A stretch of 64,000 nucleotides of DNA, from NCBI GenBank assembly GCA_949825025.1, contig OX463785.1:9797971-9861970 (forward strand). The letters run 5' to 3'. The notes under the pieces were generated by a model that saw only the letters and a list, made by a program, of their open reading frames with translations, did not search any database and had not been told where the DNA came from. A program made the translations under genes and the position numbers. Positions 11,989-24,054 of the stretch are shown piece after piece; the stretch's first letter is position 1, and each line of letters opens with the position of its first letter. Origin of the DNA: Siphlonurus alternatus (lineage: Eukaryota; Arthropoda; Insecta; Ephemeroptera; Siphlonuridae).

Positions 11989-12388
11989 TTAAGGGGAAGG
12001 TAACATAACACGCCCAATGTTAAAAAAAAATCCCACACATGAAAATTATGACAAAAATTTAAAATTTTCTTATACCTACATCCTCTATCAGTAGGTAAAA
12101 TATCAGGTATACAAATTCGAGCTAGTTTTTAAGTTATGAATTTTTAACGTTGGCCATAATTTAACATGGAAGTTCCATCCATATATTGCAAAGTACTCAA
12201 CTTTAAAAATTCATAACTCAAAAACTATCTCGAATTTGTACACCTGATATTTTAGCTACTGATAGGGGATGTAGAGGAAAGCATTTTACATTTTTTTCAT
12301 AATTTTCATGAGTGGGATTTTTTTTTCTTTTTTTTTTTTTTTTTCTTTCCTTTTTTTTTTAACATTGGGCGTGTTACATTCCCCTTAA
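11989..12388. mobile_element. Foldback element family B, copy B1 (TTAA target)
   Basis: TTAA-GGGGAAGGTAACATAACA and TGTTACATTCCCC-TTAA are the ends. Next are CGCCCAATGTTAAAAAAA arms, the CTCTATCAGTAGGTAAAATA / TATTTTAGCTACTGATAGGG pair and an inner CATAACTCAAAAACTA motif with its inverse. The TTAA flanks suggest piggyBac-type integration. Copies also at 22.4, 23.7, 37.9 and 58.9 kb. Confidence 0.85.
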
Positions 12389-12619
12389 TGAGAAAAATAT
12401 TCCAAGTATTTATATAATACAGTAGTTTTGTTCTATCGCTGCATAATCATAATTAAATTAATTAATAAAATAATATTATAATTTATAAAACCGTTGCAAA
12501 AAATAAGGACAAAAAAGTTGTTGTATTTTAATTATATATTATAATTATCACCTATGGAGAATAATAAATAGTTTATAACGATAGTATTTTATAGCTATAG
12601 TGTGTATTAACTTATTTTC

Positions 12620-12678
12620 ATTAGGTCTGTTCGTAAATAATTGATTCTTTCTGATTTTGTTTTTACGAACAGACTAAT
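12620..12678. mobile_element. Foldback element family P, short copy 2
   Basis: ATTAGGTCTGTTCGTAAATA pairs with TTTTTACGAACAGACTAAT around a CTTTCTGATTTTG centre. This is a deleted version of the element at 11245. Confidence 0.7.
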
Positions 12679-13327
12679 TTCATTGTCTCCTTTTTTTTTT
12701 TTTTTTTTTTGCACTAAATTTATAATTCAATGTATGTTTTGATTATATTAATTTGAAACGTTATTTAAAATTTTATAAAAAATGTATTAGTTGATAAGTA
12801 TTATATAATTATTATATTACTTTACAGCATATAATTATAATCATATTTTTTATGTTATATATATTATGTATAATATTCATAGGTTACATTATAATATTGT
12901 CTTTTTTGTAATACCAACCAATCAATCAATCTTAGCTGGACCTTTTTAATGTGATAATAATGTGTGAAATAAAAAAATATATTTATATATTTTTACACAG
13001 TGACAGTAAAATAGTTCATCACCAAGAAATGTGATGTGAGAGTGACACTACAAATTGTACGAGGCAACATCAGAGAATATTTATTTTTTAGATCGGAAAT
13101 AAAAATGTTGACAACTGATCGACGTTCATAAGCTCAATAAAAATTGACGTACACATATCCCCCCCCCCCCACCTCTCCTCTCTGCGACAAATTTATGAAT
13201 AGCTTATTTTTGTTAACCTTAAAAAATAATGTCATATTATATATTTTTTTTCTGTGTTTTTTTTTTGTTACATTTTTTCCTGTGTTAATTATTATTTTTT
13301 TTTTAAATATAAAATTTTAATTATTTT
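12679..13327. other. AT-rich DNA with homopolymers
   Basis: T run at about 12691-12710 and a run of about 13 C at 13158-13171. The patch 13005-13080 is less AT-rich, but no frame stays open with splice sites. Confidence 0.5.
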
Positions 13328-13652
13328 GGGAGGTGTGGCACACGCGCTTGATCTCGGGTCTTGTCAAATCACCGAAGTCAATCAACAGCGTGGTTAGTAA
13401 TTAGTAATCATTTCCATTAACAAAAACCATGTTTCTCACCCAGGGTTAAATCGTTGCGCTTTTCTACTATAGATGTACTATGTGGTTCTCCTGACTTTGG
13501 ACCATTGCACTTCTGGTTCATTGACAAAAGCTGTAGCGTCCATCCTTATAGCTCAGGTTTTCACTTTTCCCTCAGTCGCAGGCAAATGCCTGGATGGACT
13601 GCAAGGCCGTGGCCGCCTCGGTTCCCGATGAGTGAAACGCTCAAGTTATAGG
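13328..13652 (+). mobile_element. 5S-rRNA-derived SINE, diverged copy (subfamily 2)
   Basis: The first ~90 bp resemble 5S rRNA: GGAGGTGTGGCACACGCGCT, AAATCACCGAAGTCAATCAA, then GCGTGGTTAGTA; the 5S C-box region is decayed. The body (TTTGGACCATTGCACTTCTG, TGCCTGGATGG, GGCCGTGGCCGCCT) matches the copies at 41.9, 34.0 and 38.8 kb. Transcription by RNA polymerase III from the 5S-type internal promoter is the expected origin. No A-rich tail is kept. Confidence 0.75.
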
Positions 13653-14595
13653 ATTTCGAAAGACCAATTTAAACCAATTAATTGTGGTTTAATACAAAAA
13701 AATATAAAAATTATAATATTTTATAACTAAATTATATATATATTTATTTATATGCAAAAATGTATGCATGTTTATAATTTCCCAGTCATTCAAAATATCT
13801 ATCACATTTGTGACACGTGCTTCTATGAAACAACAAAATATTTAATATTATAAATAGCTATAAACTTAGGATACTACTGCATGCTTTTGTCTTTTGCTGT
13901 ATGCATGATGTCTATTAATTATTATTAGCAACATGTATTTAACGTACAACATGTATATATGTAACTTCCATAGTGAAATGTTGTTGTCTAAAATTATAAT
14001 ATATATATTAATTATATTGCCCTGAGTTATGATTAGCGCTGTAAATCAAGTAAATTACGTTTAATATATATAATATACAATGAAAATTTCTGTGCTCGTT
14101 CTAGCTGTGTGAATAAACTCCGGAAATATAGAAAAATTATTTATTTCATATTTATAATTAATATACATTTCAATCAGCAGGCACTTGTAAAAGTTGGTTT
14201 AATATTTCTGAAACATAGTGTACCTACTCTAAAATGTAAAAATAATTTCATGATATATAAGGAAGGTTTGCTGAAATTTTTAGTCATGTACGCTTGTCAC
14301 CTTGGAACATTAATCCTTAATATTATACAGTTAATTAAATATTATACATGCTACATGCTATTATCTAATTGGGCAAACTGTATCACAGTTTGCTATTTAA
14401 CTATTACCCTCGTCATGCTGCTATAGAATTATTTTTCTCCGTGTATATTCCACTTTCTATTTCATCAAAATCTATAATGTTTATAACATACTTAAGTTGT
14501 CAAATCTGTAAGAAATCGATATACCTCTATAATATAAGTTCGTTATATATTAATATGATATAAGAAAAGTGCGTTAATCCACAACGATTACGCAG
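13653..14595. other. AT-rich DNA without recognised features
   Basis: AT-rich throughout. Two short ORFs (14109-14426, 14369-14563) are built from AT-rich codons and look like chance. Confidence 0.5.
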
Positions 14596-14676
14596 TCAAG
14601 TGTGATATGTGAGATCCCATAAATCATGTGGAGATATCATCTTTCCGGCAGATGGGAGTAAATCTAGGCAGCTGCT
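14596..14676 (-). CDS. Candidate 3'-terminal exon, unidentified
   Basis: Read on the minus strand, a pyrimidine-rich acceptor (CTTATCTGTTTTCTCAG) is followed by a GC-richer segment open for 26 codons, SSCLDLLPSAGKMISPHD and on, ending in TGA. The peptide has a normal amino-acid mix, unlike the AT-codon ORFs around it. No family is recognised, and no partner exon could be linked. An 81-base open stretch alone is weak evidence; the acceptor and local composition make it worth recording. Confidence 0.25.
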   Translation of the reverse strand, partial: SSCLDLLPSAGKMISPHDLWDLTYHT

Positions 14677-14800
14677 CTGAGAAAACAGATAAGATGCGTT
14701 TTAATCTGAATTCAACATGCATGAGCTTTAGAAACTTGATGGTATTAGAAAGGCAAATAATAACATAATACATTATAATATATACATTAAGAAGTTAATA

Positions 14801-15130
14801 TTAAGGAGAAGGTAGCATGGATCAGCTGATCGATGTAGTATAATTTCATTAACATGTAAACACCAAAATTCTGATTTTTTTTTTTTTTTTTTTTTTTTTT
14901 TGAGAGACAGATTTAAAACCTAAAGCCATAGAAAAAATTTCAAAGCAATTCTATGCTCAATTTTTTTTTATTACAAAAAATTGGATCAAAGAACTGTTTT
15001 GAATCTTTTTCTGTCGCTTTGAGGTACTAAAATCTGTCTCTCAAAATCTTTTCAAAATTTTGGTGTTTCTGCTAAGATTAACATGTTAATCAAATGGGAC
15101 TATACATCGATCAGCTGATCTTCCCCTTAA
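14801..15130. mobile_element. Foldback element family C (TTAA target)
   Basis: TTAA-GGAGAAGGTAGCATGGATC pairs with GATCTTCCCC-TTAA; inside, ATCAGCTGATCGATG / CATCGATCAGCTGAT, TTAACATGTAAACACCAAAA and its inverse, and TTGAGAGACAGATTT / AATCTGTCTCTCAA. TTAA on both sides again suggests piggyBac-type integration. The ends resemble family B (GGGAAGGTA), but the interior differs. Confidence 0.8.
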
Positions 15131-15250
15131 ACTGTTATTATATAAAAGGTCATATTTTGTAATTATTTATGTTTTTATGTTTATATAGACTGATATGCGC
15201 ATATAATTTTTTTCTCACATACACGATACATATTTTCGTATATTTCAATC

Positions 15251-15378
15251 AAGTCCACTCGTCGTCTCGAAAAATTTCTCTTTGCAGCCTTATTAATCAC
15301 CATACCCCGTATAAGAATAACATCGGGCATAGTGATTAACAAGACTGCAAAGAGAAATTTTCCAAGGCGACAAGTGTA
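15251..15378. mobile_element. Foldback element family D, copy D1
   Basis: GAAAAATTTCTCTTTGCAGCC with TTAATCACCATA is mirrored by TAGTGATTAACAAGACTGC and AAAGAGAAATTTTCCAAGGCG. Copies at 15691, 52011 and 55794 share the CGCCT...GCAGCCTTGTTAATC core. Confidence 0.8.
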
Positions 15379-15690
15379 CAGCACAACGAATATATTTTAC
15401 ATGTTGTTATAATTATTATAATCATATAATAATAGCTGCTATGTATATTATACTATAATCAAGTGATTAATCACATAATTTATATAATATATTAATTTTA
15501 TTTCTGTATAAAATTTTGGACTTGAAAAAATATAGTCAAGTGTTCTCCGATGTATATTTTTTCCATAAACCAACCTGTTAGAATTTTTTAATTAGCCTAT
15601 AGATATATTATATACTTGAGCAACTATACTGGTAGTCATATTAATATAGAAATAAGTAATCTGAACCGCTCTGAAGTAATTCAGCAGTAA

Positions 15691-15802
15691 TGTACAATCG
15701 TCACCTTGGAAAATTTCCCACTAGTTGCAACCTTGTTAATCACCATGACCTGTGTCATGGTCATGGCAGCAAGTGGGAAATTTTCCAAGGCGATGAGAGT
15801 AC
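15691..15802. mobile_element. Foldback element family D, copy D2
   Basis: TCACCTTGGAAAATTTCCCAC, CAACCTTGTTAATCACCATG, a short centre, then GTGGGAAATTTTCCAAGGCGA. It lies only about 300 bp from D1, so the pair may reflect local hopping. Confidence 0.8.
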
Positions 15803-16766
15803 TTCTTTAAAAATCGGCTACGAATGACGAATTGCGTTACAAAGATGACGAAAACAAAGTTGAATTTGGCGGTCCTAGGGTCAGCCTGATAGTACATAGT
15901 TCGCGACCCATTATAATAATCAATTATAATTATAATAATATTAATTATTATAAGCGAGTGATGTGAACAATCTAACTCGCCGTTAAGTTAGGCAACTTGT
16001 TCAGCATCAAAGCGGAGCAAATTGCATAAGCGACAGAGGCAATGTGAATCTGAGCCACATCGTAATACCTCATAAAAAATGTCGTTGAATATGATAATCA
16101 TGTACGGTGCTTCAAAACTGTCATGAATTAGATGTCAGCATATCATATCAAATAAGATATAAATAACAAAACAATAAAAAATTATAAAAACAAGAAAAAT
16201 AATGTTATATTTTATAATCATAAATTGTTTGCTTTTTTATTATAATTAAATGTTATATTTTCAATATTTAGATACATAATGGCTGTGGTAACGTTTAAAA
16301 GGTCTAAATTGTACCCAAACTCAAAATTTTATTGTAATATCGTAATGAGTTTTTCTTTTTTTCTGAATAACGATTTTTTGAATTAAATTTAATTATATCC
16401 TTTGCTCTAAGAATATTATTATCTGCATGCCTTTTGTGCAGTGAAAGAGATGTTACGACATTTGATCCCTTCTCCCCTCCCTCACTAAATTCCAAAGAAT
16501 AATTTATTTTGCTCTTTTGGATTTCGAATTGAAAAAATCACAAGCAATATTATTATGTTCGAGCTTTTTAATTTTAAATTTATTATTGGATATATGAGTC
16601 CCTCAATGTTTGCGGGAAAAGAATATGTTATGTAAAATATAACGTAATATATTTCATTATTAAAAGGTTTTAATAAAATCGTATACTCAAAGCCAGGCAA
16701 AGAAAATAATGTAAAGAAATAAAAATTTATTCCTTGAAAAAAAAAATCTTAGTGTTTACCCTATAG
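15803..16766. other. Intergenic DNA; weak dispersed repeat at 15990-16080
   Basis: AGGCAACTTGTTCAGCATC at about 15991 resembles AGGAAACTTGTTCAGTATC at about 2980 in the first visible PK intron. Both run on into AGCGGAG/AACGGAG and end CTCATAA. This suggests a dispersed repeat fragment of unknown class. The rest is AT-rich. Confidence 0.4.
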
Positions 16767-16971
16767 CAGTGGTTTTCAAACTTTTTGACCCGAGTCCCAG
16801 ATAATATTCAATTAAAAAATGATGTCCCATTTTTTTACCCATTGCTTTCCTATTTCCCAATACCTTATTAACCATATGGCCTTGGTCGCCATTACCCGAT
16901 TTTCATGAAGTCCCAGACGAAAAATCTCACTGTCTCAAATTTGGGACGTGTCCATAGTTTGAAAACCGCTG
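16767..16971. mobile_element. hAT-type MITE with 8-bp target duplication
   Basis: The ends CAGTGGTTTTCAAACTTTTT and AGTTTGAAAACCGCTG are the classic hAT terminal repeats of the CAG-GGTTCTCAAAC type. They are flanked by CCCTATAG (16759-16766) and CTCTATAG (16972-16979), an 8-bp duplication with one mismatch. The 205-bp interior is non-coding. Confidence 0.92.
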
Positions 16972-16979
16972 CTCTATAG

Positions 16980-18938
16980 TATAATACGAGATTGTAAGGA
17001 ACACACAGGAAGCCTTTTGCAAAGTTAGGTCGAGTTTATGAAGAGCCTGGAACTCCCTGTCTATGATGTCTATTATGATCAGAATCCTACAAGGTTCTGT
17101 TAAGGGAAAAAAGTCTTTATCTTTCAATAATATCATAAATTATAAACTTCGTATTTTATTGTTTGCATTGATAAATCATTTTAATTGTCATTGTTATTTT
17201 GAAATGATTTTTTATATTTATACATACATTTTTTTTTTAAATTCACTAATAAAAATATATATAAAAAAAAACTATCTGTGTGTTATATAGGTGTAGACAT
17301 AATGGTAAAAGATATTACTTAATTCTCCTGAGATTTTAGTAAAAGAAAGTAAGTAAAGTTCAATTACATTTTTTTGCCATCTTTAATGAATTTTGTAGCC
17401 AATTTTTTCATAAAAGAAGCAGTATGACTCTTTGATTTCAATCATACATGATGTGTACTTGATATTTCAATTTTTTATCGTGTTTTTATTTAATATAAAG
17501 ATTTTCATGCGACTTTATCAGTTCCAAGGTCATCGAGGTCATCTTATTGCACTAAAAGTTCAAAATATAAATTATGGAAATGCTCGTTTTCTAAAGTCTA
17601 TTGGCATCATAAAGTTATTGCGAACCTAGTGGTAACTGCAGGAACTATGTGCGTCTGGCGAGGATTGCTGCATATGATTAACATTGTAAAATCATGTAAA
17701 TGCTCTGTCAGCAGCCACAGCATAATTTTACAGAAATGACAACACCATAATTAGTTGTTAAATACTTTCGGACAAATATAAAAAAAATATTTCAACTTCG
17801 TAAGTGATTTCTTTCCTAAAAATTTGATAATTTTTGTGATTCTCCCCATGCTATAGGTATTGCCGTATCCTCGATGCAAAAAGCAAAATTTTCAGACGTC
17901 AGCGCCATCTCTTGGCCCTTTATGTCCTCTATATAATATTAGATATTGAATTTTACTTCAGTGTAATTAATTTCATCTTACTGTAGGGACTTTTTAGGTT
18001 TAAGAACATTAAATAAGTTAATTTTTTTATTAAAAAGTTAATAGAAATAAAAAAAAAAATGTACTTAGATTAAGTATCTAAAAGTTTAGTGTTGGTTAAT
18101 AATATACTTTACAGTATATAAAGGCTTTCAATAAGCTGGTTTAGCATACAGTGTTTTTATATTATCCCGTGGCCAGTACATATTACGTAAAATAAAAATA
18201 TGAAATGCAAACTTCAGCATTAATAAAGTAAATTTTAGAGGAAAATAAATTCTTAATTAAAAAATCAGAAGTCTAAATGGGGATAGGAGAGTTTTCCAAA
18301 CAATATAGGTACTATAATTACTGTGAAAATATTCAAAAATTCTATCATGGTGGTTGATGGAAAAAAATGTACACCAGGAACACTTGACTTTAATTCAAGT
18401 CTAAAACTTTGTACTTTATATTTTATAATTTGCAAGGCACTTACAGCTACTCAAAATAATGTAAAGAGTAGATTTAAATGAGGATGGGGTGGGGGGAGGT
18501 AATCTCTTCTTCCAATTTTTTTAAAGTGAGTTTACCCACTATACATAACGTATTTTTATAAATTAAATATGGTGGACTGTTCAACATTAAGTAATAATTA
18601 TTAATTTTTACTGAGGTGCATCAAGCTGCATGTAATAAAATTATATTCTCTATTATATGACACATAAAATATACAAGCAAAACTGAATTGGTTGGATTGT
18701 ATATGTTAATCCCACGTTACGTCACTGCAACGCATATTGCATACTTTGTGTTGCATTTTTAGGGGAGAAAATGTAGAAAAAAATTAATTATTTATTGTAG
18801 ATGACAAGTATTACATATATATCTTTTCCATATCATCTGCTATAGTTTATGAAGACTACACAGGCTATATATTTTTGTGTTCTTAAATAATTATACCTGT
18901 CAACAAAGTCAAGTTTTCTAATTTTTTCAATGCTTTAG
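16980..18938. other. AT-rich DNA with two weak GC patches
   Basis: Patches at 17020-17110 and 17600-17720 are less AT-rich. In the second, a 14-codon minus-strand open stretch after TATGCAG is too short to call. No transposon ends were recognised in this span. Confidence 0.4.
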
Positions 18939-19019
18939 AACGTATGGTTTGACAACAGAAGGGGAGGTAAAACATCTGGGCGTGATTCAACCCAACAATA
19001 TCGTGGTGCTGTCCTGTAG
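18939..19019 (+). CDS. Candidate 3'-terminal exon, unidentified
   Basis: A T-rich tract and CTTTAG acceptor precede a GC-richer block with 26 open codons beginning NVWFDNRRGGKTSGRDS and ending in TAG. An AATAAA lies about 40 bases further on. The minus strand is also open across the block after TTTTCTACAG, so strand is not certain. No family recognised; upstream exons would have to lie beyond long introns. Confidence 0.25.
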   Translation, partial: NVWFDNRRGGKTSGRDSTQQYRGAVL

Positions 19020-19852
19020 AAAACGTATTAAAATCCTTGTTTCATGTTTCTTGCATATAAATAAATTTTGATGAATATTCAATAGTGACAGAAAAGTTTA
19101 TAATTGCCTCGGTGGTAAAGCAAACTTTTAGCCAGCAAAATTTATAACATCTGGTTTTAAAATGTTTTCGTATATAACTCTGTGGTCATCTCTTATAAAA
19201 TAAAACACATGATTATTTTAAAATTAACAATTTTAATATTATTCATACAAAAAAAAACTAATTAATTTAATGGTAATAATGTAATGTTACTTTTTACATG
19301 TATGTTTTAAATTTTAATAAATAAATTTAATTATATTCTCTTAATTAATGAATTTTTATGCTGACATTTATTATTCTGAATAAAACAGACATTAAACGTA
19401 AGTAAGAGAAAGACCAGCTTAAGACATCAATGAAAAAATGTCTCATGGTTCTTTAAGGTATTCCAATTTCTAAAATTTGTTACAAAGTATAACACAAAAA
19501 TTAAAAAAACAAACAAACAGGATTTTCATACATTGTTGGAAATATTACAGTGTATATAAAGTTGCATTGTAATTTTGTTTAAAAATATGGACAAAATGAA
19601 AAAAAGGTGCTCTTTTCTTGATATTCTCAAAAGAGACGTTAAATTTAAATCAATATTCTGCATGCTACTCTCTTACAATTAGTAGTAAAATTATATAATT
19701 GAAAAAGAGAATGAAAATAGTACAGAATATTAAAAAGTTGAGTCTACTATAGTTCCAAATAGCTTCCATTTACAAGAAGGTTGATTGTTTATCAAAAAAT
19801 TAAACCTTATCAGAAATGGAAGGACATTTTGATTGGAACTTTTGGAGCTTCC

Positions 19853-19854
<2 letters not shown>
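19020..19854. other. AT-rich DNA without recognised features
   Basis: No open exon-like island and no inverted repeat ends were seen. Confidence 0.5.
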
Positions 19855-19911
<57 letters not shown>

Positions 19912-19938
19912 AGCGAGGAGCGAGAGAGATAGAGAGAA
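19855..19938. repeat. (GA)n microsatellite with interrupted tail
   Basis: About 24 AG units, then a run of nine G and a degenerate GAGCGAGGAGCGAGAGAG tail. Minus-strand serine-leucine ORFs through it are artefacts. Confidence 0.95.
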
Positions 19939-20433
19939 ACAATGCTGCAACAAATAAATGCATCTTTCATAACATTGTTCTAATCGATGGTTAGCGCAAT
20001 AACCCATATACGCGTATTCTGATGCAAGTGTCATCATGTTTTGATTGCTCTTGACTTTGATTTTGACTCATGATGACGTCATCTCATCAGATTCAGCGAT
20101 GTGTGAATATACGTATTACTATACACGTAATATGTACTGCATGTACGATAGTAATTAACGAATTAGCAGTCATATTGTACGGTGCGAATCTATATGTAAA
20201 TATAGAGGAAAAGTTGGATTAAAATTATTTTTAAATGCATTTATATTACTATTTTAATGCAATTGAAATTTTAACATAATTACAAATTTAATTGATTAAT
20301 TCTGTGTACTTTAAATTGCATATAAAATGCAGTTTTTTATTATTATAGTGCATTTTAATTTTAAACAGTAAAATGCATATTTAATGTCAATTTACATACT
20401 GAAGTGCAGCAAAAAATTATGTTTTAAAAGAAT

Positions 20434-20551
20434 GAGAGCCTGCGGATCAAATGGGTTTTAAGAGCATTTTTCACTACAGGTAGTGAAACGAGATTAGAAA
20501 CTAATCTTTACTTGTAATGAATTTTATTCCCGTGTGATCCGCGGGCTTTCA
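20434..20551. mobile_element. Small foldback element E
   Basis: GAGCCTGCGGATCAAATGGG pairs imperfectly with CCCGTGTGATCCGCGGGCTTT; flanking TTTTAAAAGAATG / CAAAAGG extend the arms. An inner pair TACAGGTAGTGAAACGAG / ATCTTTACTTGTA is weak. No other copy was seen in the window. Confidence 0.6.
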
Positions 20552-20600
20552 AAAGGATGAAAAACTTACATTAAAAAATGCTAAAAGTGAATATAACAAT

Positions 20601-20916
20601 GGAGTACTGACCTCAATTTTTTTTTATTGAAGAAATTGATGGAGGGTGTAAAGTTATGCTACCCTGAAATTTTTCAGATTTTTTACAGCCCTGGAAGTAT
20701 TTTTAAAAAATTATTGAAAGTCCTTTTTTGTGACGTCACGAGGCGCCTCTCCTTAAGAAAAGGATAGGACTTGTCACCGCGTGACGTCACAAAAAGGATT
20801 TTCAATAATTTTTTAAAAATACCTCCAGGGCCGTAAAAATTTTGAAAAAATGCAGGGTAGCATGACTTTGCACCCTCTATCCATTCCTGCAATAAAAAAA
20901 TTGAGGTCGATACTTC
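20601..20916. mobile_element. Foldback element family A, copy A3
   Basis: Ends GGAGTACTGACCTCAA and TTGAGGTCGATACTTC, then GAAATTGATGGAGGGTGTAA / CACCCTCTATCCATTCCTGC, CTTTTTTGTGACGTCACGAG / CGTGACGTCACAAAAAGG around the CTTAAGAAAAGGATAGGACT loop. Same orientation as A2 and A4. Confidence 0.87.
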
Positions 20917-22378
20917 ATACTATGCTCGAGTTGAAATAATTTTCATCTTTTATTCACTATTAACGTTTGTCTTCATTGTCTTCATCTTCTTCCTTATAAT
21001 TTTGCACCATTTTCGAGGAAAAAGTAGGGAAAAAGACGAGATTACGTCGTTTCCTGTTTTTGAACGTAAAATTTAAGAAATATTGTCTACATTTTATCCT
21101 CACTTTGCATGAATAGAAAATAAGATGTTTTTGTGGTAAAAAGACGTAAAAAGATTAGGTTTAGAAGTATAAAGGACGAGTTGAAGATGTAATTTTTCAA
21201 TTATAAGGGTGATCGCACCAATCAAGTGGATTATAATATTATTTATATTATATATTATGTAACTTTTAATTATCTTTTTTAATTATAATTTTAAATTAAA
21301 TTCCTTAAATTCGTATTATCTGAATATAAAATTAAGATAAAAAGTTTTTGTATTGTGCGTAGAAAATTATAACGGCTTTTAGCAGACTTCTCAGAATTTA
21401 TATTCTTTTTTATTACCAACTTTTACAATGGCAGTAAATTGGCCTTGATCTAATTATTTCAGGCCATTCTCGAACTATCCTTCCGTCGCATATTCGTATT
21501 TCAAATGTAGGACCAATTTTTTTAATAGGAAGTTATGGTTTGCATTATAGCACCGATTACCAGAGCTATCAAATTGTCGTCTAATGTATTTCTACTGCAT
21601 GTAAGTTGAAGTTACATAAAGACTTTTATCAATTTCTTTGCATTAACGGGAGAGTAATTTAAGTTTCAATTCTTAAAAAAATTAAAATTAATTTAAATTA
21701 TTTAATTTAATTATTTAAATTTAATATATAAATTTAATATAAATTATTTTGTTATTTATAAACATTTTATATTATTTTTATTACTATATATTGTTTGTTT
21801 AACTTGCTATCAGATTAGAACATTTTTTTAATAATATATGTATCATTTGTATCAAGTTTATAAATAATTATTGTGTTACAGAATAAATGAAATCTTTTAA
21901 TAATAATATTTTCCAACAATAAAATATGGAATAGTTAGAATTATATGTGGATATACCTTTTAAACCATGCTACCATGAAAATTAATGCATTAACAATATT
22001 AGAATTATAATATAATGTTAATAAATTTACTGCATTAGCATTTTACTAGAATTGTGATTGGCTGCCTTTTAACTCAAATCTTTATAGCTTTATAATAGCT
22101 TAGGCAAACAAATAATATACACAAGAGATTAAAGGGCTTACTCCTATGTATAGTGCAAGGCGATAACGACAAGCCAAGATGCACCCATTTAGAAATAAAT
22201 CGAATCGATTTCTATACAAAAGGAAGGAGGGGTATTAATAATATGTAGAGATTTTCAGGGAAAAAACCTATCTTATCTCTAGTTCTATTATAAAAAGCTT
22301 TACTGTAACACATTGCATGAAGTTCGAGGAAATATAAAGATTTTCAGAACTATTACAATATGTTCAGTGTTAACTGTG
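20917..22378. other. AT-rich DNA, no feature supported
   Basis: A patch at 21450-21510 after TTATTTCAG is open for 15 codons but too short to call. The rest is AT-rich. Confidence 0.45.
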
Positions 22379-22545
22379 TTAAGGGTAAGGTAACACACCC
22401 TTTAAAAAAATCCCACACATGAACGTTATGAAATATATCTTAAAATGTTCTCTACACCTCCTATCAGTAGCTAAAATATCAGCTATATAACATTAGCTTC
22501 TGATAGGGGATGTAGTATAAGATATGGTTCATAATTCACTTATAT
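22379..22545. mobile_element. Foldback element family B, internally deleted copy B2
   Basis: Only the left arm (TTAA-GGGTAAGGTAACACACCC, AAAAATCCCACACATGAA, CTCCTATCAGTAGCTAAAAT) and the start of the opposing arm (TAGCTTCTGATAGGGGATGT) remain. The right terminus is missing. Confidence 0.75.
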
Positions 22546-23699
22546 TATTATCTATATTTAAACCAGACAATTTAATACCGTTTAAATTTCAGTTATAATT
22601 ACATCAATATTAAAAATGTGTTATACATGTATGGAAAGTGTTAGAAAAATATAGTGGGGATTTTTTTTAATGAAAATTTAAAGTCCACTGAACAAAATTC
22701 TGAGATTTTTGTTGTTTTTTCTAAAATTTTTAAAACTGATTTATAATAAAACTATTACTTCCAGTTATTCTTGCTACGTTATAAATTTGAAATATTATAT
22801 ATTTATTTAATGAAGATTACATTCTGTAATCTTATCGATTGAACTTTTTATATAGATTGTATTCAAAGAACTATATTGAAAAACATTAATTTTAATGACA
22901 TTTTTTTGTTAATGTTAATAATTCAATGTATGTTTGTGTTTCGAAATAAAAACCTTTGAAATATATTGAAATATATAAAACAAATGTATAAAATATACTG
23001 TAAGTATACATAAGCTTAAAAGCAGTTTTATCTTAAAGACAGAACCTCATATATTATATATATTAAAACCAGACAACACCATTATTTGAATTCTTTTTAA
23101 TTCAAAAATAAAAATGTATTGTTACTTCTTCACTGTATTACACAATTTATATTTATATTAGAAATATAAAAAAACTCCCTAGAGTAGTTTCTTTCAGCAA
23201 AAAATACAGTAAAAATAATTTAATACGTACGTCCATTATGAAACTAGAATTCCGTATTAAAACAATTTTTTTAACTTCATATATTTCATTAATTTTGAAA
23301 TTTTAATTTAATTGTAAAAGATCATAAAATTATAATAAAGATATACTACTTCATTTTATTAATTTTATAAAAATGTTAACTAAATATACAGAATATAACA
23401 AACAATAAATATATGTACATGTTCTTTAGTCAGCAAGTATTTATTATTCAAATGAAATCTAATTATAAATACGTATATGTTTTGTATAATAAGGTATAGT
23501 TTTATTTGTACTAAAATATCCCGGAAGTGGACATTTTAAATGAAAGCCAGAATTAAGTGAGTTACTGTTTTTTTAATTAATTCATAATCCAACTTTTTTT
23601 TAAAGAAATTCAACGTTGAAAACAATTAGATTTATATACGTAAACTCATTTCAGAATAAGATAAATATTATTTTTTGTCCTCTGTACTGACGGTTTATA
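22546..23699. other. AT-rich DNA, no feature supported
   Basis: No exon-like or repeat structure seen. Confidence 0.5.
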
Positions 23700-24054
23700 T
23701 TAAGGGTAAGGTAACGCCACCAATGTTAAAAAAAATCCCTCTCACAAAAATTCTGAAAAAAATTTAAAATGTTCTCCTCTATACCCCCTATCAGTACCTA
23801 AAATATCAGGTATACAAATACGATCTAGTTTTTGAGTTATAAATTTTTAAAGTTGACTACTTTAACATGGAGAAATGAAACTCCCATGTTAAATTGGTCA
23901 ACTTTAAAAATTCATAACTCAAAAACTAGATCGTATTTGTATACCTGATATTTTAGCTACTGATAGGGGGTGTAGAGGAGAACATTTTAAATTTTTTTCA
24001 GAATTTTTGTGAGAGGGATTTTTTTTAACATTTGTGGCGTTACCTTACCCTTAA
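23700..24054. mobile_element. Foldback element family B, copy B3 (TTAA target)
   Basis: TTAA-GGGTAAGGTAACGCCACC pairs with GTGGCGTTACCTTACCC-TTAA. The arms are close to identical inverses over about 160 bp, including AAATCCCTCTCAC and ATACGATCTAGTTTTTGAG. This is the best-preserved B copy, suggesting recent insertion. Confidence 0.9.

Noticed and set aside
17626..17667. 14-codon minus-strand open stretch QSSPDAHSSCSYH after TATGCAG
   Set aside because: Too short, with a weak acceptor; no way to distinguish it from chance.
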